64,000 nucleotides of DNA, taken from Peribacillus muralis. Lineage in GTDB: Bacteria; Bacillota; Bacilli; Bacillales; DSM-1321. The stretch covers positions 4,853,501-4,917,500 of the forward strand of contig NZ_CP017080.1 of NCBI RefSeq assembly GCF_001645685.2, read 5' to 3'. Of the stretch, positions 25,307 through 36,071 are shown one piece after another. A program made the position numbers and the translations under genes. The notes under the pieces were generated by a model. It had not been told where the DNA came from, did not search any database, and saw only the letters and a program-made list of their open reading frames with translations. The first letter of the stretch is position 1, and the number at the start of each line of letters is the position of its first letter.

Positions 25307-27135
25307 GACCAATCATCCTCTTCTTCCTGTTCGTAAGGAAGTGTAAAGAATACCGTAGTTCCTTTTCCATCCACACTTTCCGCCCAAATTTTCCCGCCAT
25401 GCGCCACGACCATTTCTTTTGCAATCGCTAAACCAAGACCGGTTCCCCCTAAATTCCGCGCCCTCGCTTTATCGACACGGTAAAATCGGTCGAATATTTT
25501 ATCAATGACGTTTTTCGGGATTCCCACGCCTTGATCTGTAATGCTTACAACGATGAAGCCATCGGTAGCCTTGGCACGGAAGGTCACTTGACCCCCTTCA
25601 GGCGAGTACTTCAACGAGTTCGAGATTACATTATAAAGAACCTGGGTAATCTTATCCTCATCGATATCGACGAAATAAGCCTCTTTAGGCAGATCACGCT
25701 TGAACGTGATATCATCATTTTTCGTCATTTCAAATCGATCGATGATGTGGTCATAGAATTTGTTGAAATTCACCCAGCCCGTTTTAAGCCTGTAATCCTT
25801 GCTGTCCATTTTCGATAGCTGCAGCAAATCATTGACGAGCCTGATCATTCGCTCCGTTTCATTTTGAGTAACACTTAAAAACGATGGAGCGATTTCCTCG
25901 TCCTTCCATGCCCCTTCAGCCAATGCCTCCAGGTAACTCCTCATGGTCGTAAGCGGGGTCCGCAGCTCATGAGAAACATTGGCCACGAATTCCCTGCGTT
26001 CACTCTCGATTTTTTCCTGCTCGGTTATGTCATGCAGAACCGTTATCAAACCATTCACGAATCCCGTTTCCTTTTGAATAACCGAAAAGTTCGCCCTCAA
26101 AATGAACGGGCGGTTCTTTTTGCTGTAATCAAGGATGACGGATTCACGTTCTTCCAGTAAATCATCAAATTTATATTCTTCTTCAAGACCCAATACCTCA
26201 ATGATCGGCTGGTTCATGACGGTTTCACGCGAAATATTCAATAGCTGTGCCGCCGGTTCGTTGATCAAGTTCACCCGACCGCGCCTGTCCGTCGAAATCA
26301 CGCCGTCCGTCATGTTGGAAAGGACGGATGAAAGCTTGCGCCGCTCCCCTTCCGTGCTCGATTGCGACTCTTGAAGCTTTTTAGTCAAATTATTAAAGGT
26401 GACGGCAAGCTGACCGATTTCGTCATCACCATATACCCTGACCTTTCTGGAAAAGTTCCCTTTCGCCATTACCAGGGCCTGTTTCCTCATATCAGACATG
26501 GGCCGGGTGATCGTTCGTGCGAGCAGGATCCCCAAGATGGCGGTAATGACCAAGGCAATGGCCGTACCCGTCATGAAGATGCTATTTATTTCATCCATCT
26601 GCTCGAACACATTTTCCATCTCCGCTATGACATAGACGGCTCCAATGACCTCGCCATTCGCTTCAATCGGAGTCGAAAGAACCCAGAGCCTTCTGCCTGT
26701 TTTAAGATCGCGGAAAACATCACTATCTTCTTTCCCATAAATGAGCGTATTCTTGATGAGGACCTCTGTTGTCTTTTTCCCGACAATATCCTTTTTGCTG
26801 GGGTCCGAGGTACCGATCACCCGTCTGCTTCGGGTATCGATAACACGTACTTCAGAAATATCATTGGATGAATTATCCCTGTCTCTCAATATCGTATCAA
26901 TCGCTTCTTCGAGGGTCGGATCGTCCCCTCCCCTCTCTTGCTCCATTTCTTCACCTATGCTATAGGTAAGCAAGTTAACGTGACCCTTTATCGATTTCGT
27001 AAAGTTCCCAACAAGATTTTCTTCCAATTCCCCAACAAAATATACTCCGATTATTTGCATCGCCACGAAAATAAGCAACACATAAATCAGAACAAATTTA
27101 AAATGAATTGAGCGAAAAAAACCAACCTTTTTCAT
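25303..27135 (-). CDS. walK: WalK (YycG), essential sensor histidine kinase
   Basis: A 610-residue membrane histidine kinase that phosphorylates WalR to adjust cell-wall hydrolase expression to wall growth. Domains in order: transmembrane helix 1 (about 11-33), extracellular Cache-like sensor (about 34-180), helix 2 (about 181-203), HAMP (about 204-256), PAS (about 262-370), HisKA with the phospho-acceptor in FVANVSHELRTPL (near 388), and HATPase_c with NVISNSLKYS, DQGVGIP and GTGLGLAI. AGGAG precedes the ATG. The short acidic tail EQEEEDDWS is encoded by the DNA that overlaps walH. Confidence 0.97.
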   Translation of the reverse strand: MKKVGFFRSIHFKFVLIYVLLIFVAMQIIGVYFVGELEENLVGNFTKSIKGHVNLLTYSIGEEMEQERGGDDPTLEEAIDTILRDRDNSSNDISEVRVIDTRSRRVIGTSDPSKKDIVGKKTTEVLIKNTLIYGKEDSDVFRDLKTGRRLWVLSTPIEANGEVIGAVYVIAEMENVFEQMDEINSIFMTGTAIALVITAILGILLARTITRPMSDMRKQALVMAKGNFSRKVRVYGDDEIGQLAVTFNNLTKKLQESQSSTEGERRKLSSVLSNMTDGVISTDRRGRVNLINEPAAQLLNISRETVMNQPIIEVLGLEEEYKFDDLLEERESVILDYSKKNRPFILRANFSVIQKETGFVNGLITVLHDITEQEKIESERREFVANVSHELRTPLTTMRSYLEALAEGAWKDEEIAPSFLSVTQNETERMIRLVNDLLQLSKMDSKDYRLKTGWVNFNKFYDHIIDRFEMTKNDDITFKRDLPKEAYFVDIDEDKITQVLYNVISNSLKYSPEGGQVTFRAKATDGFIVVSITDQGVGIPKNVIDKIFDRFYRVDKARARNLGGTGLGLAIAKEMVVAHGGKIWAESVDGKGTTVFFTLPYEQEEEDDWS

Positions 27136-27140
27136 AAGGA

Positions 27141-27851
27141 CTACTCCTGTTCAGGGTTACGCAGGTAATAACCGACCCCTCTTCTAGTTACAATCCAGCC
27201 AGGATGGCTTGGATTGTCTTCAATCTTCTCACGAAGACGTCTAACCGTTACATCGACGGTCCGTACATCGCCAAAGTAATCATAGCCCCAAACCGTTTGC
27301 AATAAGTGCTCCCTTGTCATGACCTGACCGATATGCTTGGCCAAATAATGAAGCAGCTCAAACTCACGGTGAGTTAACTCGATCGTATCGCCCCGTTTCG
27401 ACACTACATAGGCATCCGGGTGGATCGTGAGCGTTCCTATCGTAATTTCCTTCGGTTCATTAGTATCTTGATCAGGGACAGGCACAGCTTGCTGACGTCT
27501 TAGATTCGCCTTGACGCGGGCGATTATTTCCCGGGTACTAAATGGTTTCGTCACATAGTCATCTGCACCAAGCTCCAAACCTAACACTTTATCAATCTCT
27601 GAATCCTTGGCAGTCAGCATGATGATCGGCGTTTCATACTTCTTCCTTACTTCCCTGCAAACCTCCATGCCATCGCGCTGAGGCAGCATGATATCAAGCA
27701 AGATCAAGTCAGGCTGACGTTCTTCCACCATTTTGAGGGCCTCGTTTCCATCATAAGCACAAAAAACTTCATAGCCTTCTTTTTTAAGATTGAATTGCAA
27801 TATATCAGCGATTGGCTTTTCGTCGTCCACTACCAAAATTTTCTTATCCAT
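27141..27851 (-). CDS. walR: WalR (YycF), essential response regulator
   Basis: A 236-residue OmpR/PhoB-type response regulator. The receiver domain holds the acidic pocket VVDDEKP, phospho-acceptor Asp near residue 53 ([10 protein letters not shown]), the switch threonine in MLTAKD and the lysine in YVTKPF. The winged-helix DNA-binding domain has [15 protein letters not shown] and the near-invariant [25 protein letters not shown]. Targets of orthologues include wall hydrolases such as the M23 peptidase class. AAGGAG lies 9 bases before the ATG. It is the first gene of the wal operon. Confidence 0.97.
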   Translation of the reverse strand: MDKKILVVDDEKPIADILQFNLKKEGYEVFCAYDGNEALKMVEERQPDLILLDIMLPQRDGMEVCREVRKKYETPIIMLTAKDSEIDKVLGLELGADDYVTKPFSTREIIARVKANLRRQQAVPVPDQDTNEPKEITIGTLTIHPDAYVVSKRGDTIELTHREFELLHYLAKHIGQVMTREHLLQTVWGYDYFGDVRTVDVTVRRLREKIEDNPSHPGWIVTRRGVGYYLRNPEQE

Positions 27852-28097
27852 GTGTTTATCTCCTTTTTCATAACTAACCTGAATCTATTAAAAACCGTGT
27901 CCTTATCCGGGACCTTTATTCACTTTTCCTTCTGTCTGCACCAATCTGGCATCCTGGATTAACAAAAGTCCTATATATATACCCACTATAAGGGCATGAA
28001 CACCTGGTTGAAAGCAAATTGTATCTATTATACTTTATCATTTTATAGGCATTAAATCACCTTTTTCCTATTATTCTCATCTATGTAGGAAGCAGAA

Positions 28098-28125
28098 GAA
28101 GCCTTCGAATTTTTTTCGAAGACTT
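28098..28125 (-). terminator. Terminator of the M23 peptidase gene
   Basis: On the minus strand AGTCTTCGAA pairs with TTCGAAGGCT (one G-U pair) around a five-base A loop and is followed by the T-rich TCTTCT. It separates the peptidase gene from walR. Confidence 0.7.
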
Positions 28126-28132
28126 TCATCAA

Positions 28133-29551
28133 TTACTGACTTATATAGCTCAACGGATTTACAAGCGTCCCATTTTTGTATACTTCAAAATGGAGATGGA
28201 CGCCTGTTGAGTTCCCTGTTGAACCCATCATGCCGATTTTCGAGCCCTTTTCGATCTTTTGCCCTACTTTAACACCGATCGAATCGAGATGGGCATAGAC
28301 TGTCTTGTATCCATTATTATGGTTGATCGTTATCTTATTTCCATACCCTCCGGCGTTTCCTGCGGACTCAATGATTCCATGATCAGCTGCCGTGATAGTT
28401 CTCGTGGAAGGACGCGCGATATCAATCCCCTTATGGAGTTTCCCCCATCGCTGCCCCTGCTTACTGGATATATAGCCCCCGTCCGCAGGCCATGCATATG
28501 TGCCGCTGCCCCGCGAAGGAATGACCTTCGTGCCTTTTTTGGTGATTTTCGTCTTCGCTTTTTCCGTTATTTCTTTTTCCACGATCGCCTCACTGATTTT
28601 TTTACCGTTCGTTTCGGAAATGTTATAGGTGAAGGCCTCGATTCCATCATTGCCCGCTTGTTCAGTGATGACCTCGCCCTTTGGCAATTCATCATCCTCC
28701 TGAACTTTCTTTTCAAAAGGAATGCGTTCCTCCTTATATACTTCCCTTTCTACCATTACGTTCACATAAGGCATAAGTTCCGTCACAAAGAGACGTTCGC
28801 CCTCCTTAAGGTCCTCTCCTTCATGCTGACTAGGGTTCAGCTCCAACAGTCGGTCAGCGTCCATATCATGACTTGCAGCAATCGATTCCAGGTCATCATC
28901 TTTTTTAGTCTCATAGACGACCTTTTTCTCCTTGCCTTCCTCGAGCATGGCAATGGTTTTATCTGCCGTCTTGATCTCCTCTGGATCGACCATTGACTCT
29001 TTAATCGTAACCGGAAGCGAAAATTCGATGTCGAGGATTCTGCTTCCTGGTTCCTTTAATGGTTCCCCGGCCTTGTCTCCTCCATTTTTAGCTGATTCAT
29101 AATCTTCGTATTCAGCTTCATCAACATATAGTAGGGTGAGCTTTTTCAACACTTCCTCGGCATCATCCTTTGATGCCAAATAAGCGACCGCTTGATGATC
29201 TATACCGATTTCATACGCTTTAGCCTTCACTTCCAATCGATCGGAAATACCCTCTACTGCCTGATCCTCTTTCACTTCATCTTCAAATACCTCTTCAGGG
29301 ACAAACGTCAGCTGCGACTCCTTATCGAATGTATAATCAGGATAATCTTGCTGTGCTTCCTCCACCTTATCCGCCATGATCTTCTCGACCTTATCTTCAT
29401 CGGTCACACTCCCGACGAACTCGTCATCAAGATATACATGGTGGATGGTTGTAGTATCCGAGAGCCCTGCAGCCGTCACCCGATTTCCAGCCAGCAGTAA
29501 AACGATGGATACTAACAGCAGGGTGATTCCCTTCCCTTTTAAGCTAAACAT
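28133..29551 (-). CDS. Secreted peptidoglycan endopeptidase (LysM-G5-M23)
   Basis: A 472-residue secreted cell-wall hydrolase. A signal peptide (about residues 1-27, ending VTAAG) leads to a Glu/Asp-rich region, then a LysM domain (about 215-262, YETKKDDDLESIAASHDMD to LFVTELMPY), a G5-like domain (about 265-345) and a C-terminal M23 metallopeptidase. Zinc ligands and catalytic histidines are in HKGIDIARP, VYAHLDSIG and GVHLHFEVY. Family members cut stem-peptide cross-links. AGGAGG precedes the ATG. Its position directly upstream of walR suggests membership of the WalR regulon; a half-conserved WalR-like box lies about 165 bases upstream. Confidence 0.92.
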   Translation of the reverse strand: MFSLKGKGITLLLVSIVLLLAGNRVTAAGLSDTTTIHHVYLDDEFVGSVTDEDKVEKIMADKVEEAQQDYPDYTFDKESQLTFVPEEVFEDEVKEDQAVEGISDRLEVKAKAYEIGIDHQAVAYLASKDDAEEVLKKLTLLYVDEAEYEDYESAKNGGDKAGEPLKEPGSRILDIEFSLPVTIKESMVDPEEIKTADKTIAMLEEGKEKKVVYETKKDDDLESIAASHDMDADRLLELNPSQHEGEDLKEGERLFVTELMPYVNVMVEREVYKEERIPFEKKVQEDDELPKGEVITEQAGNDGIEAFTYNISETNGKKISEAIVEKEITEKAKTKITKKGTKVIPSRGSGTYAWPADGGYISSKQGQRWGKLHKGIDIARPSTRTITAADHGIIESAGNAGGYGNKITINHNNGYKTVYAHLDSIGVKVGQKIEKGSKIGMMGSTGNSTGVHLHFEVYKNGTLVNPLSYISQ

Positions 29552-29916
29552 ATATGGTCCTCCTTAACGGCTCAGTCACCAATTAAGAAACTAATCAAAT
29601 GTATATTAAGATTTATTAGTCCAATTCAAATACACGTGCCTATGACTGATTTCATAATATTTTTCCACTCATAACTCTACCATAAGCAGAAAAAAAACAA
29701 GAAATAACTTCATAATGTAATATAACTGTATAAATGATGACAACAAGTACCAATGAATATCGCGGCAAAGTAGGTGGAATGATTTGCATAAGCCATGGTG
29801 GAGGCAAGCCCAGCAAGGGGGCAGTAGGTCAGAACATGAATTGGTTCAAATTGGTATGTTACAAATCGTTAACAAACCAATAACAAGAATTCATTTAAAA
29901 TACAGAATGATACAGC
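29552..29916. other. Intergenic region between the M23 gene and the tRNA cluster
   Basis: About 365 bases without a supported coding sequence. It should hold the promoter of the M23 gene. At 29716-29732, TGTAAT-N5-TGTATA resembles the WalR recognition sequence TGTWAH-N5-TGTWAH with one deviation in the second half. The rest shows no recognisable structure. Confidence 0.4.
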
Positions 29917-29947
29917 AAAAAAACGCCCTTAAGATAAGGGCGTTTTT
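29917..29947 (-). terminator. Terminator of the tRNA cluster
   Basis: AACGCCCTTA and TAAGGGCGTT pair around a tiny loop; on the minus strand six or seven T follow. It lies 10 bases after tRNA-Phe. Confidence 0.92.
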
Positions 29948-29956
29948 CAATAGAGA

Positions 29957-30029
29957 TGGCTCAGGACGGAATCGAACCGCCGACACAAGGATTTTCAGTC
30001 CTTTGCTCTACCGACTGAGCTACTGAGCC
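29957..30029 (-). tRNA. tRNA-Phe (GAA)
   Basis: The minus strand folds as a 73-base cloverleaf. The acceptor stem GGCTCAG pairs with CTGAGCC, the anticodon loop reads CTGAAAA with anticodon GAA, and the T-loop is GGTTCGATTCC. The discriminator is A. The CCA end is not encoded. It is the last gene of a four-tRNA cluster. Confidence 0.97.
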
Positions 30030-30055
30030 AAATATTCCATTTTCAAAGAAAAAAA

Positions 30056-30131
30056 TGGCGGTCCCGACGGGAATCGAACCCGCGATCTCCTGCGTGACAG
30101 GCAGGCATGTTAACCGCTACACCACGGGACC
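30056..30131 (-). tRNA. tRNA-Asp (GTC)
   Basis: A cloverleaf with acceptor GGTCCCG/CGGGACC, discriminator G, anticodon loop CTGTCAC (anticodon GTC) and T-loop GGGTTCGATTCCC. The CCA end is encoded (30058-30056). Confidence 0.97.
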
Positions 30132-30154
30132 AGTAAAGATATAAAATAAAGAAG

Positions 30155-30226
30155 TGACCCATACGGGATTCGAACCCGTGTTACCGCCGTGAAAGGGCGG
30201 TGTCTTAACCGCTTGACCAATGGGCC
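30155..30226 (-). tRNA. tRNA-Glu (TTC)
   Basis: A 72-base cloverleaf with acceptor GGCCCAT/ATGGGTC (one G-U pair), anticodon loop CTTTCAC region (anticodon TTC), and T-arm GGGTTCGAATCCC. Discriminator A; CCA is not encoded. Confidence 0.96.
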
Positions 30227-30235
30227 GAAAAAAAA

Positions 30236-30311
30236 TGGTGAGCCATGAAGGATTCGAACCTTCGACCCTCTGATTAAAAGTCAGATGCTCTACCAACTGA
30301 GCTAATGGCTC
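30236..30311 (-). tRNA. tRNA-Lys (TTT)
   Basis: A cloverleaf with acceptor GAGCCAT/ATGGCTC, anticodon loop CTTTTAA (anticodon TTT), T-arm AGGTTCGAATCCT, discriminator A and encoded CCA. It is the first gene of the cluster in the direction of transcription. Confidence 0.97.
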
Positions 30312-30477
30312 GTACTTTAGAGATGTTTCTGTGCTTCTCTTCATCATGTTATTGTGACGACGCTTATGATAATATCACGAATAATATGGTTTAGGCAATA
30401 GTTTTCTTGAAATAAATTTATATTTTTTATTTCCCTCTTTTTTCCCTTCCATTTCCACAGCCTGTAATCATGAAGAA

Positions 30478-30504
30478 GAGCCGGCCAAAAAGCCAGCTCC
30501 CTTT
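30478..30504 (-). terminator. Candidate terminator of purA
   Basis: On the minus strand GAGCTGGC pairs with GCCGGCTC (one wobble) around a T-rich loop; the T-tract after it is interrupted (TTCTTC). It lies 11 bases after the purA stop. Confidence 0.65.
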
Positions 30505-30514
30505 TCAAGAAAAA

Positions 30515-31843
<1,329 letters not shown>

Positions 31844-31906
31844 TCAATAACCGGTTCTTATCAAACAAAACTATTTTATCAATAATCCAAAGCGGAAGTC
31901 AATAAA

Positions 31907-31950
31907 AAATCCGAACATTACACATTTTAATAAATAATTTGTTCGTAAAA
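31907..31950 (-). promoter_or_regulatory. PurR operator (two inverted PurBoxes)
   Basis: AAATCCGAACATT at 31907-31919 matches the Bacillus PurBox AWWWCCGAACWWT fully. A weaker inverted copy around GTTCG (31937-31949) follows after 17 bases, the spacing known for PurR sites, in which one box is usually weaker. It lies upstream of purA, which PurR represses in B. subtilis. Confidence 0.85.
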
Positions 31951-32063
31951 ATAAGGTTAGCGTATTCATTCCCGGATTCCCTGCCTGATTGTTTTTGTTC
32001 GTCTCCACATTATTCCCTTCAGATTCTTTTATTATTATTCGAGGGCACCCCTTTTTTGAGAAT

Positions 32064-32092
32064 AAAAAAACCCACCATGTTTTTATGGCGGG
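32064..32092 (-). terminator. Terminator of dnaC
   Basis: On the minus strand CCCGCCAT pairs with ATGGTGGG around AAAAAC and is followed by seven T. It lies 8 bases after the dnaC stop. Confidence 0.9.
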
Positions 32093-32099
32093 CTGTTCC

Positions 32100-33464
32100 C
32101 TATGCCCCGGGCGACATCGAATCATCATCGAATCGCCGTTCGAGGTTAACGAATTTATTGTACTCTTTTACGAAGGCAAGCGAAACCGTCCCTACTGGTC
32201 CGTTACGCTGTTTCGCGATGATGATTTCGATGATGTTTTTATTCTCGGATTCTTTATCATAATAATCATCACGATACAAGAATGCCACAATATCAGCATC
32301 CTGCTCAATACTTCCTGATTCCCTAATGTCGGACATCATCGGGCGCTTATCCTGGCGCTGCTCCACTCCCCGGGATAGCTGGGAAAGAGCGATGACCGGC
32401 ACTTTAAGTTCACGAGCGAGTGCTTTGAGTGAACGTGAAATCTCGGATACCTCTTGCTGGCGGTTGTCGCCTGAACGGCCATCACCTTGAATTAACTGCA
32501 AGTAATCGATCAAGATCATGCCAAGGCCATGCTCCTGCTTTAAACGGCGGCATTTTGAACGAATTTCACCTATCCTAACACCTGGCGTATCATCGATATA
32601 TATTCCGGCATTCGACAAGCTTCCCATCGCCATCGTCAGCTTCCGCCAATCTTCATCGGTCAAGGAACCTGTCCGTAAGTTCTGGGCGTTAATGTTTCCT
32701 TCGGCACAGAGCATACGCATCACGAGCTGCTCCGCACCCATCTCAAGACTGAAAATCGCTACGTTCTCTTCCGTTTTGGTCGCAACGTTTTGAGCGATAT
32801 TCAAGGCAAATGCCGTTTTACCTACAGAGGGACGAGCACCCACTATAATGAGGTCATTGCGTTGGAATCCTGCTGTCATTCGATCCAGTTCAGCAAACCC
32901 TGTCGGTATTCCCGTGACATCCCCTTTACGGTTAGTCAAAATTTCTATATTATCGTACGTCGCAACCAATACATCTTTAATATTTTGGAAAGACCCGGAA
33001 TTTTTACGCTGGGCCACTTCCATGATCGTTTTTTCTGCTTCCCCAAGCAGCTCCTCGACCTCGTCCTCGCGACTGTAGCCCTCCTGGGCGATGTTGGTCG
33101 CTGTCCTGATCAACCGGCGAAGCAATGACTTCTCTTCGACGATGCGGGCATAATATTCAACGTTGGCAGCGGTAGGCACCGACCCAGCCAGTTCACTTAA
33201 ATATGATACACCGCCAACTTCTTCGAGGTTCTTAGTTGCAGCCAGTTCCTCCGTCACCGTAATCAAATCGACAGCTTTACCTTCGTCATTCAATTTAATC
33301 ATCACATTGAAGATTTTCTGATGCGAGCTTCTATAGAAATCCTCTGGAATCAAAACTTCCGATGTAACGGTCAGGGATGACGGCTCAAGAAAAATCGCAC
33401 CTAGTACAGCTTGTTCCGCTTCCACATTCTGAGGGGGAATCCTATCTTGAAATTGTTCTATCAT
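32100..33464 (-). CDS. dnaC: Replicative DNA helicase (DnaB family, Bacillus DnaC)
   Basis: A 454-residue hexameric 5'-3' helicase that unwinds the fork. The N-terminal DnaB domain begins with PPQNVEAEQAVLGAIFLEP. The RecA-like C-terminal domain has Walker A GARPSVGKTAF, Walker B MILIDYLQLIQG, and DnaB motif 4 ALSQLSRGVEQRQDKRP followed by SDIRESGSIEQDAD. The length equals the Bacillus homologue. GGGAGG precedes the ATG. It lies alone between terminators, upstream of purA as in B. subtilis. Confidence 0.97.
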   Translation of the reverse strand: MIEQFQDRIPPQNVEAEQAVLGAIFLEPSSLTVTSEVLIPEDFYRSSHQKIFNVMIKLNDEGKAVDLITVTEELAATKNLEEVGGVSYLSELAGSVPTAANVEYYARIVEEKSLLRRLIRTATNIAQEGYSREDEVEELLGEAEKTIMEVAQRKNSGSFQNIKDVLVATYDNIEILTNRKGDVTGIPTGFAELDRMTAGFQRNDLIIVGARPSVGKTAFALNIAQNVATKTEENVAIFSLEMGAEQLVMRMLCAEGNINAQNLRTGSLTDEDWRKLTMAMGSLSNAGIYIDDTPGVRIGEIRSKCRRLKQEHGLGMILIDYLQLIQGDGRSGDNRQQEVSEISRSLKALARELKVPVIALSQLSRGVEQRQDKRPMMSDIRESGSIEQDADIVAFLYRDDYYDKESENKNIIEIIIAKQRNGPVGTVSLAFVKEYNKFVNLERRFDDDSMSPGA

Positions 33465-33530
33465 ATCTTAAAACCTCCCATTCTAAGAGGATACCTTCTT
33501 TTTGGTGATTTATAGGTTTCTAGTCAAAAA

Positions 33531-33562
33531 GAAAAAAGTGAAAGGACTACATGCCCTATCAC
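33531..33562 (-). terminator. Terminator of the yybS-gdpP-rplI operon
   Basis: On the minus strand GTGATAGG pairs with CCTTTCAC (one mismatch) and is followed by six T. It is 55 bases after the rplI stop. Confidence 0.75.
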
Positions 33563-33616
33563 ATTTTTCGTCTAACTCTATTTTATCAATTTTTCACAGA
33601 TATGAAACAGCTAAAA

Positions 33617-34066
33617 TTAGTTAATTTCCTTAACATGCACAGTCAACGTCGCCGTGACTTCAGGATGAAGCCTGACAGGCAGCTTGGTATGACCTAAAGA
33701 ACGGATGCCATCAGCAAGCTCCATTTTACGTTTATCAAGCTTGATGCCATGTTTTTTCTGAAGCTCTGCGGCGATTTGTTTAGTCGTGATGGAACCGAAT
33801 AGACGCCCGCCCTCACCAGCTTTAGCCGATAGTTCCACTGTTAATTTCTCCAATTGCACTTTTAAATCTTCGGCCTGCTGAAGCTCTTCGGCAGCGAGTG
33901 ATTGTTCTTTATTCTTCTGCGCTTCCAGCGTTTTTACATTTGTATTATTTGCTTCAACCGCCAATCCTTGTTTAATCAGGAAATTATGTGCATATCCATC
34001 TGCAACATTTTTAACTTCCCCTTTTTTCCCTTTACCTTTAACGTCTTTTAAAAATATGACTTTCAT
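33617..34066 (-). CDS. rplI: 50S ribosomal protein L9
   Basis: A 149-residue two-domain ribosomal protein with a long connecting helix; it binds 23S rRNA near the L1 stalk. The N-terminal [31 protein letters not shown] is the L9 signature. The C-terminal domain has [14 protein letters not shown] and [14 protein letters not shown]. It overlaps the gdpP stop as ATGA, so it is translationally coupled. Confidence 0.98.
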   Translation of the reverse strand: MKVIFLKDVKGKGKKGEVKNVADGYAHNFLIKQGLAVEANNTNVKTLEAQKNKEQSLAAEELQQAEDLKVQLEKLTVELSAKAGEGGRLFGSITTKQIAAELQKKHGIKLDKRKMELADGIRSLGHTKLPVRLHPEVTATLTVHVKEIN

Positions 34067-36033
34067 TCTTTTTGTCCCCCTTCTAAATATTCATCTATCG
34101 CCGCTTTTAACCGACCTTCAGCTTCTTCAATCGAGCATGCCTGCTGAGTGGCGGCATTCGTTAAGTGTCCGCCCCCATTCAGCATTTCCATGATCACCTG
34201 GACATTGATGTCCCCAAGGGAACGTGCACTGATGCCGACTTTATCATCAACTCGCTTAGCCATGACGAAGGAAGCGACGACACCATCCATCGTCAAAAGG
34301 GTGTCGGCAGCCTGGGCAATGAGCACCTGATTGTGGACCTGGTCGGATTTTGCCGAAGCGATGGCAATTCCCTTTTTATAAAAGATCACTTCTTCTATGA
34401 GCTTCGACCGTTTAATGTAAGTATCGACGTCTTCCTTCAGGAATTTCTGGACGAGTACCGTATCGGCTCCATGTGCCCTTAAATAAGAAGCAGCATCAAA
34501 GGTACGGGACCCGGTTCTCAATGTGAAGCTTTTCGTATCGACAATGATGCCGGCAAGAAGCGAGGTCGCTTCCAGCATGTCTATCTTCGAGCGCTTCGGC
34601 TGATATTCAAGCAGCTCCGTCACAAGCTCAGCTGTTGAAGACGCATATGGCTCCATATAGACGAGCAATGAATTCTTGATGAACTCTTCACCCCGGCGAT
34701 GATGGTCAATGACGACAACCTTATCGATCCTATTCAATAACCGCTCTTCAATCACCATCGAAGGTTTATGCGTATCGACCACGACAAGCAACGTCTCATC
34801 CGTAATCATTTCAAATGCTTCATCAGGAGTTATGAACCGGGCATACAGGTCTTCTTTATTTTTGATTTCTTCCATTAAACGAAGGACACTGCTATCGAGC
34901 TGTTGGGTGTTAATGACAATATAGCCTTCACGTTCATTCATCTGGGCGACCTTCAAGATGCCGATTGCTGAACCGATTGCGTCCATATCCGGGTTTTTAT
35001 GGCCCATGACAATGACCTTATCACTATCAAGGACGATATCCTTCAATGCGTGGGAAATCACGCGTGCACGAACCCTTGTGCGTTTTTCCATCGGGTTCGT
35101 CTTCCCGCCATAGAATTTCACTTTTCCATTCGACTGCTTGATTGCAACCTGGTCACCGCCCCGTCCGAGGGCCAGATCCAAGCTGGACTGCGCGAGCGAA
35201 CCTAGTTCAGGTAAGGATGATACGGCAGAGCCGACACCTATGCTCAAGGTCAGTGGTACGTTTTGCTTGGCTGTCGTTTCCCTGATTTCATCCAGAATGG
35301 AAAATTTACCCTTTTCCAATTGCTGCAGGATATGTTCATTAAAGACAGCGATGAATCGTTCCGAGGATACCCTTTTGAAAAAAACGCCATTATCCCTTGC
35401 CCATTTATCAAGTAGTGAAGTGACCAAGCTATTGATGCTGCTTTTTCGCTGATCATCCATACCCTGTGTCAAATCATCATAATTATCAAGGAGGATGATC
35501 GCTATTGCCGTCCGCTCATCTTCATATAACTTCTCTATTTCCACTTGCTCCGTCACATCAAAAAAGTAAAGGAGTCTTTCCTCACGCTTATGGACCACCT
35601 TGAATTTTCGATCATGGAGCGTAAGTGTCTCTGTCTCGATTTCTTGCTTGATTAATGGGACGATCGAATCTGCGACATCATATAGTGACCTCCCTGCCAA
35701 TGAATCCTCGCTAAAACAGGACGCCAGGAATGGATTGGTCCATTCGATGTAATAATCTTCATTAAAGAGCATGATTCCAATTGGCATTTCCAATAACGCT
35801 TCCTCGCCGACCTTTTTTAATCGGTAAGATAAAGTCGTTATATACTCTTCCGTCTTACGTTGCTTTTTTTCGACCATTGTTAACGTTAAATAAAATAAAC
35901 CCGCAAGGACCAATAGCCCCAAAAGGGCAATAACCCAATTATAATAAGCCAGTACGCCCAAAAGTAACACGCCTGCGGCAAGAATCCCATACAAAGGGGA
36001 CTTAATCGAGTATTCTTTCAAATAAGATGACAT
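34063..36033 (-). CDS. gdpP: Cyclic-di-AMP phosphodiesterase GdpP (YybT)
   Basis: A 656-residue membrane phosphodiesterase that lowers c-di-AMP, which links potassium/osmotic balance and wall stress. Two transmembrane helices (about 8-50) lead to a PAS-like domain that binds haem in homologues (about 80-150), then a degenerate GGDEF domain (about 170-300). The DHH/DHHA1 domain has [32 protein letters not shown] and [11 protein letters not shown] chose the ATG at 36033, with TAGGAGC 7 bases upstream; the longer frame lies before that site. It is the middle gene of yybS-gdpP-rplI. Confidence 0.96.
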   Translation of the reverse strand: MSSYLKEYSIKSPLYGILAAGVLLLGVLAYYNWVIALLGLLVLAGLFYLTLTMVEKKQRKTEEYITTLSYRLKKVGEEALLEMPIGIMLFNEDYYIEWTNPFLASCFSEDSLAGRSLYDVADSIVPLIKQEIETETLTLHDRKFKVVHKREERLLYFFDVTEQVEIEKLYEDERTAIAIILLDNYDDLTQGMDDQRKSSINSLVTSLLDKWARDNGVFFKRVSSERFIAVFNEHILQQLEKGKFSILDEIRETTAKQNVPLTLSIGVGSAVSSLPELGSLAQSSLDLALGRGGDQVAIKQSNGKVKFYGGKTNPMEKRTRVRARVISHALKDIVLDSDKVIVMGHKNPDMDAIGSAIGILKVAQMNEREGYIVINTQQLDSSVLRLMEEIKNKEDLYARFITPDEAFEMITDETLLVVVDTHKPSMVIEERLLNRIDKVVVIDHHRRGEEFIKNSLLVYMEPYASSTAELVTELLEYQPKRSKIDMLEATSLLAGIIVDTKSFTLRTGSRTFDAASYLRAHGADTVLVQKFLKEDVDTYIKRSKLIEEVIFYKKGIAIASAKSDQVHNQVLIAQAADTLLTMDGVVASFVMAKRVDDKVGISARSLGDINVQVIMEMLNGGGHLTNAATQQACSIEEAEGRLKAAIDEYLEGGQKE

Positions 36034-36071
36034 AGTTTCAGCTCCTAAAAGCATCTGTTTTACTTAAAAGA

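Noticed and set aside
29784..30347. Short frames across the tRNA cluster
   Set aside because: They translate the tRNA genes themselves; phrases such as RNRTADTRIFSPLLYRLSY are well-known false tRNA translations.
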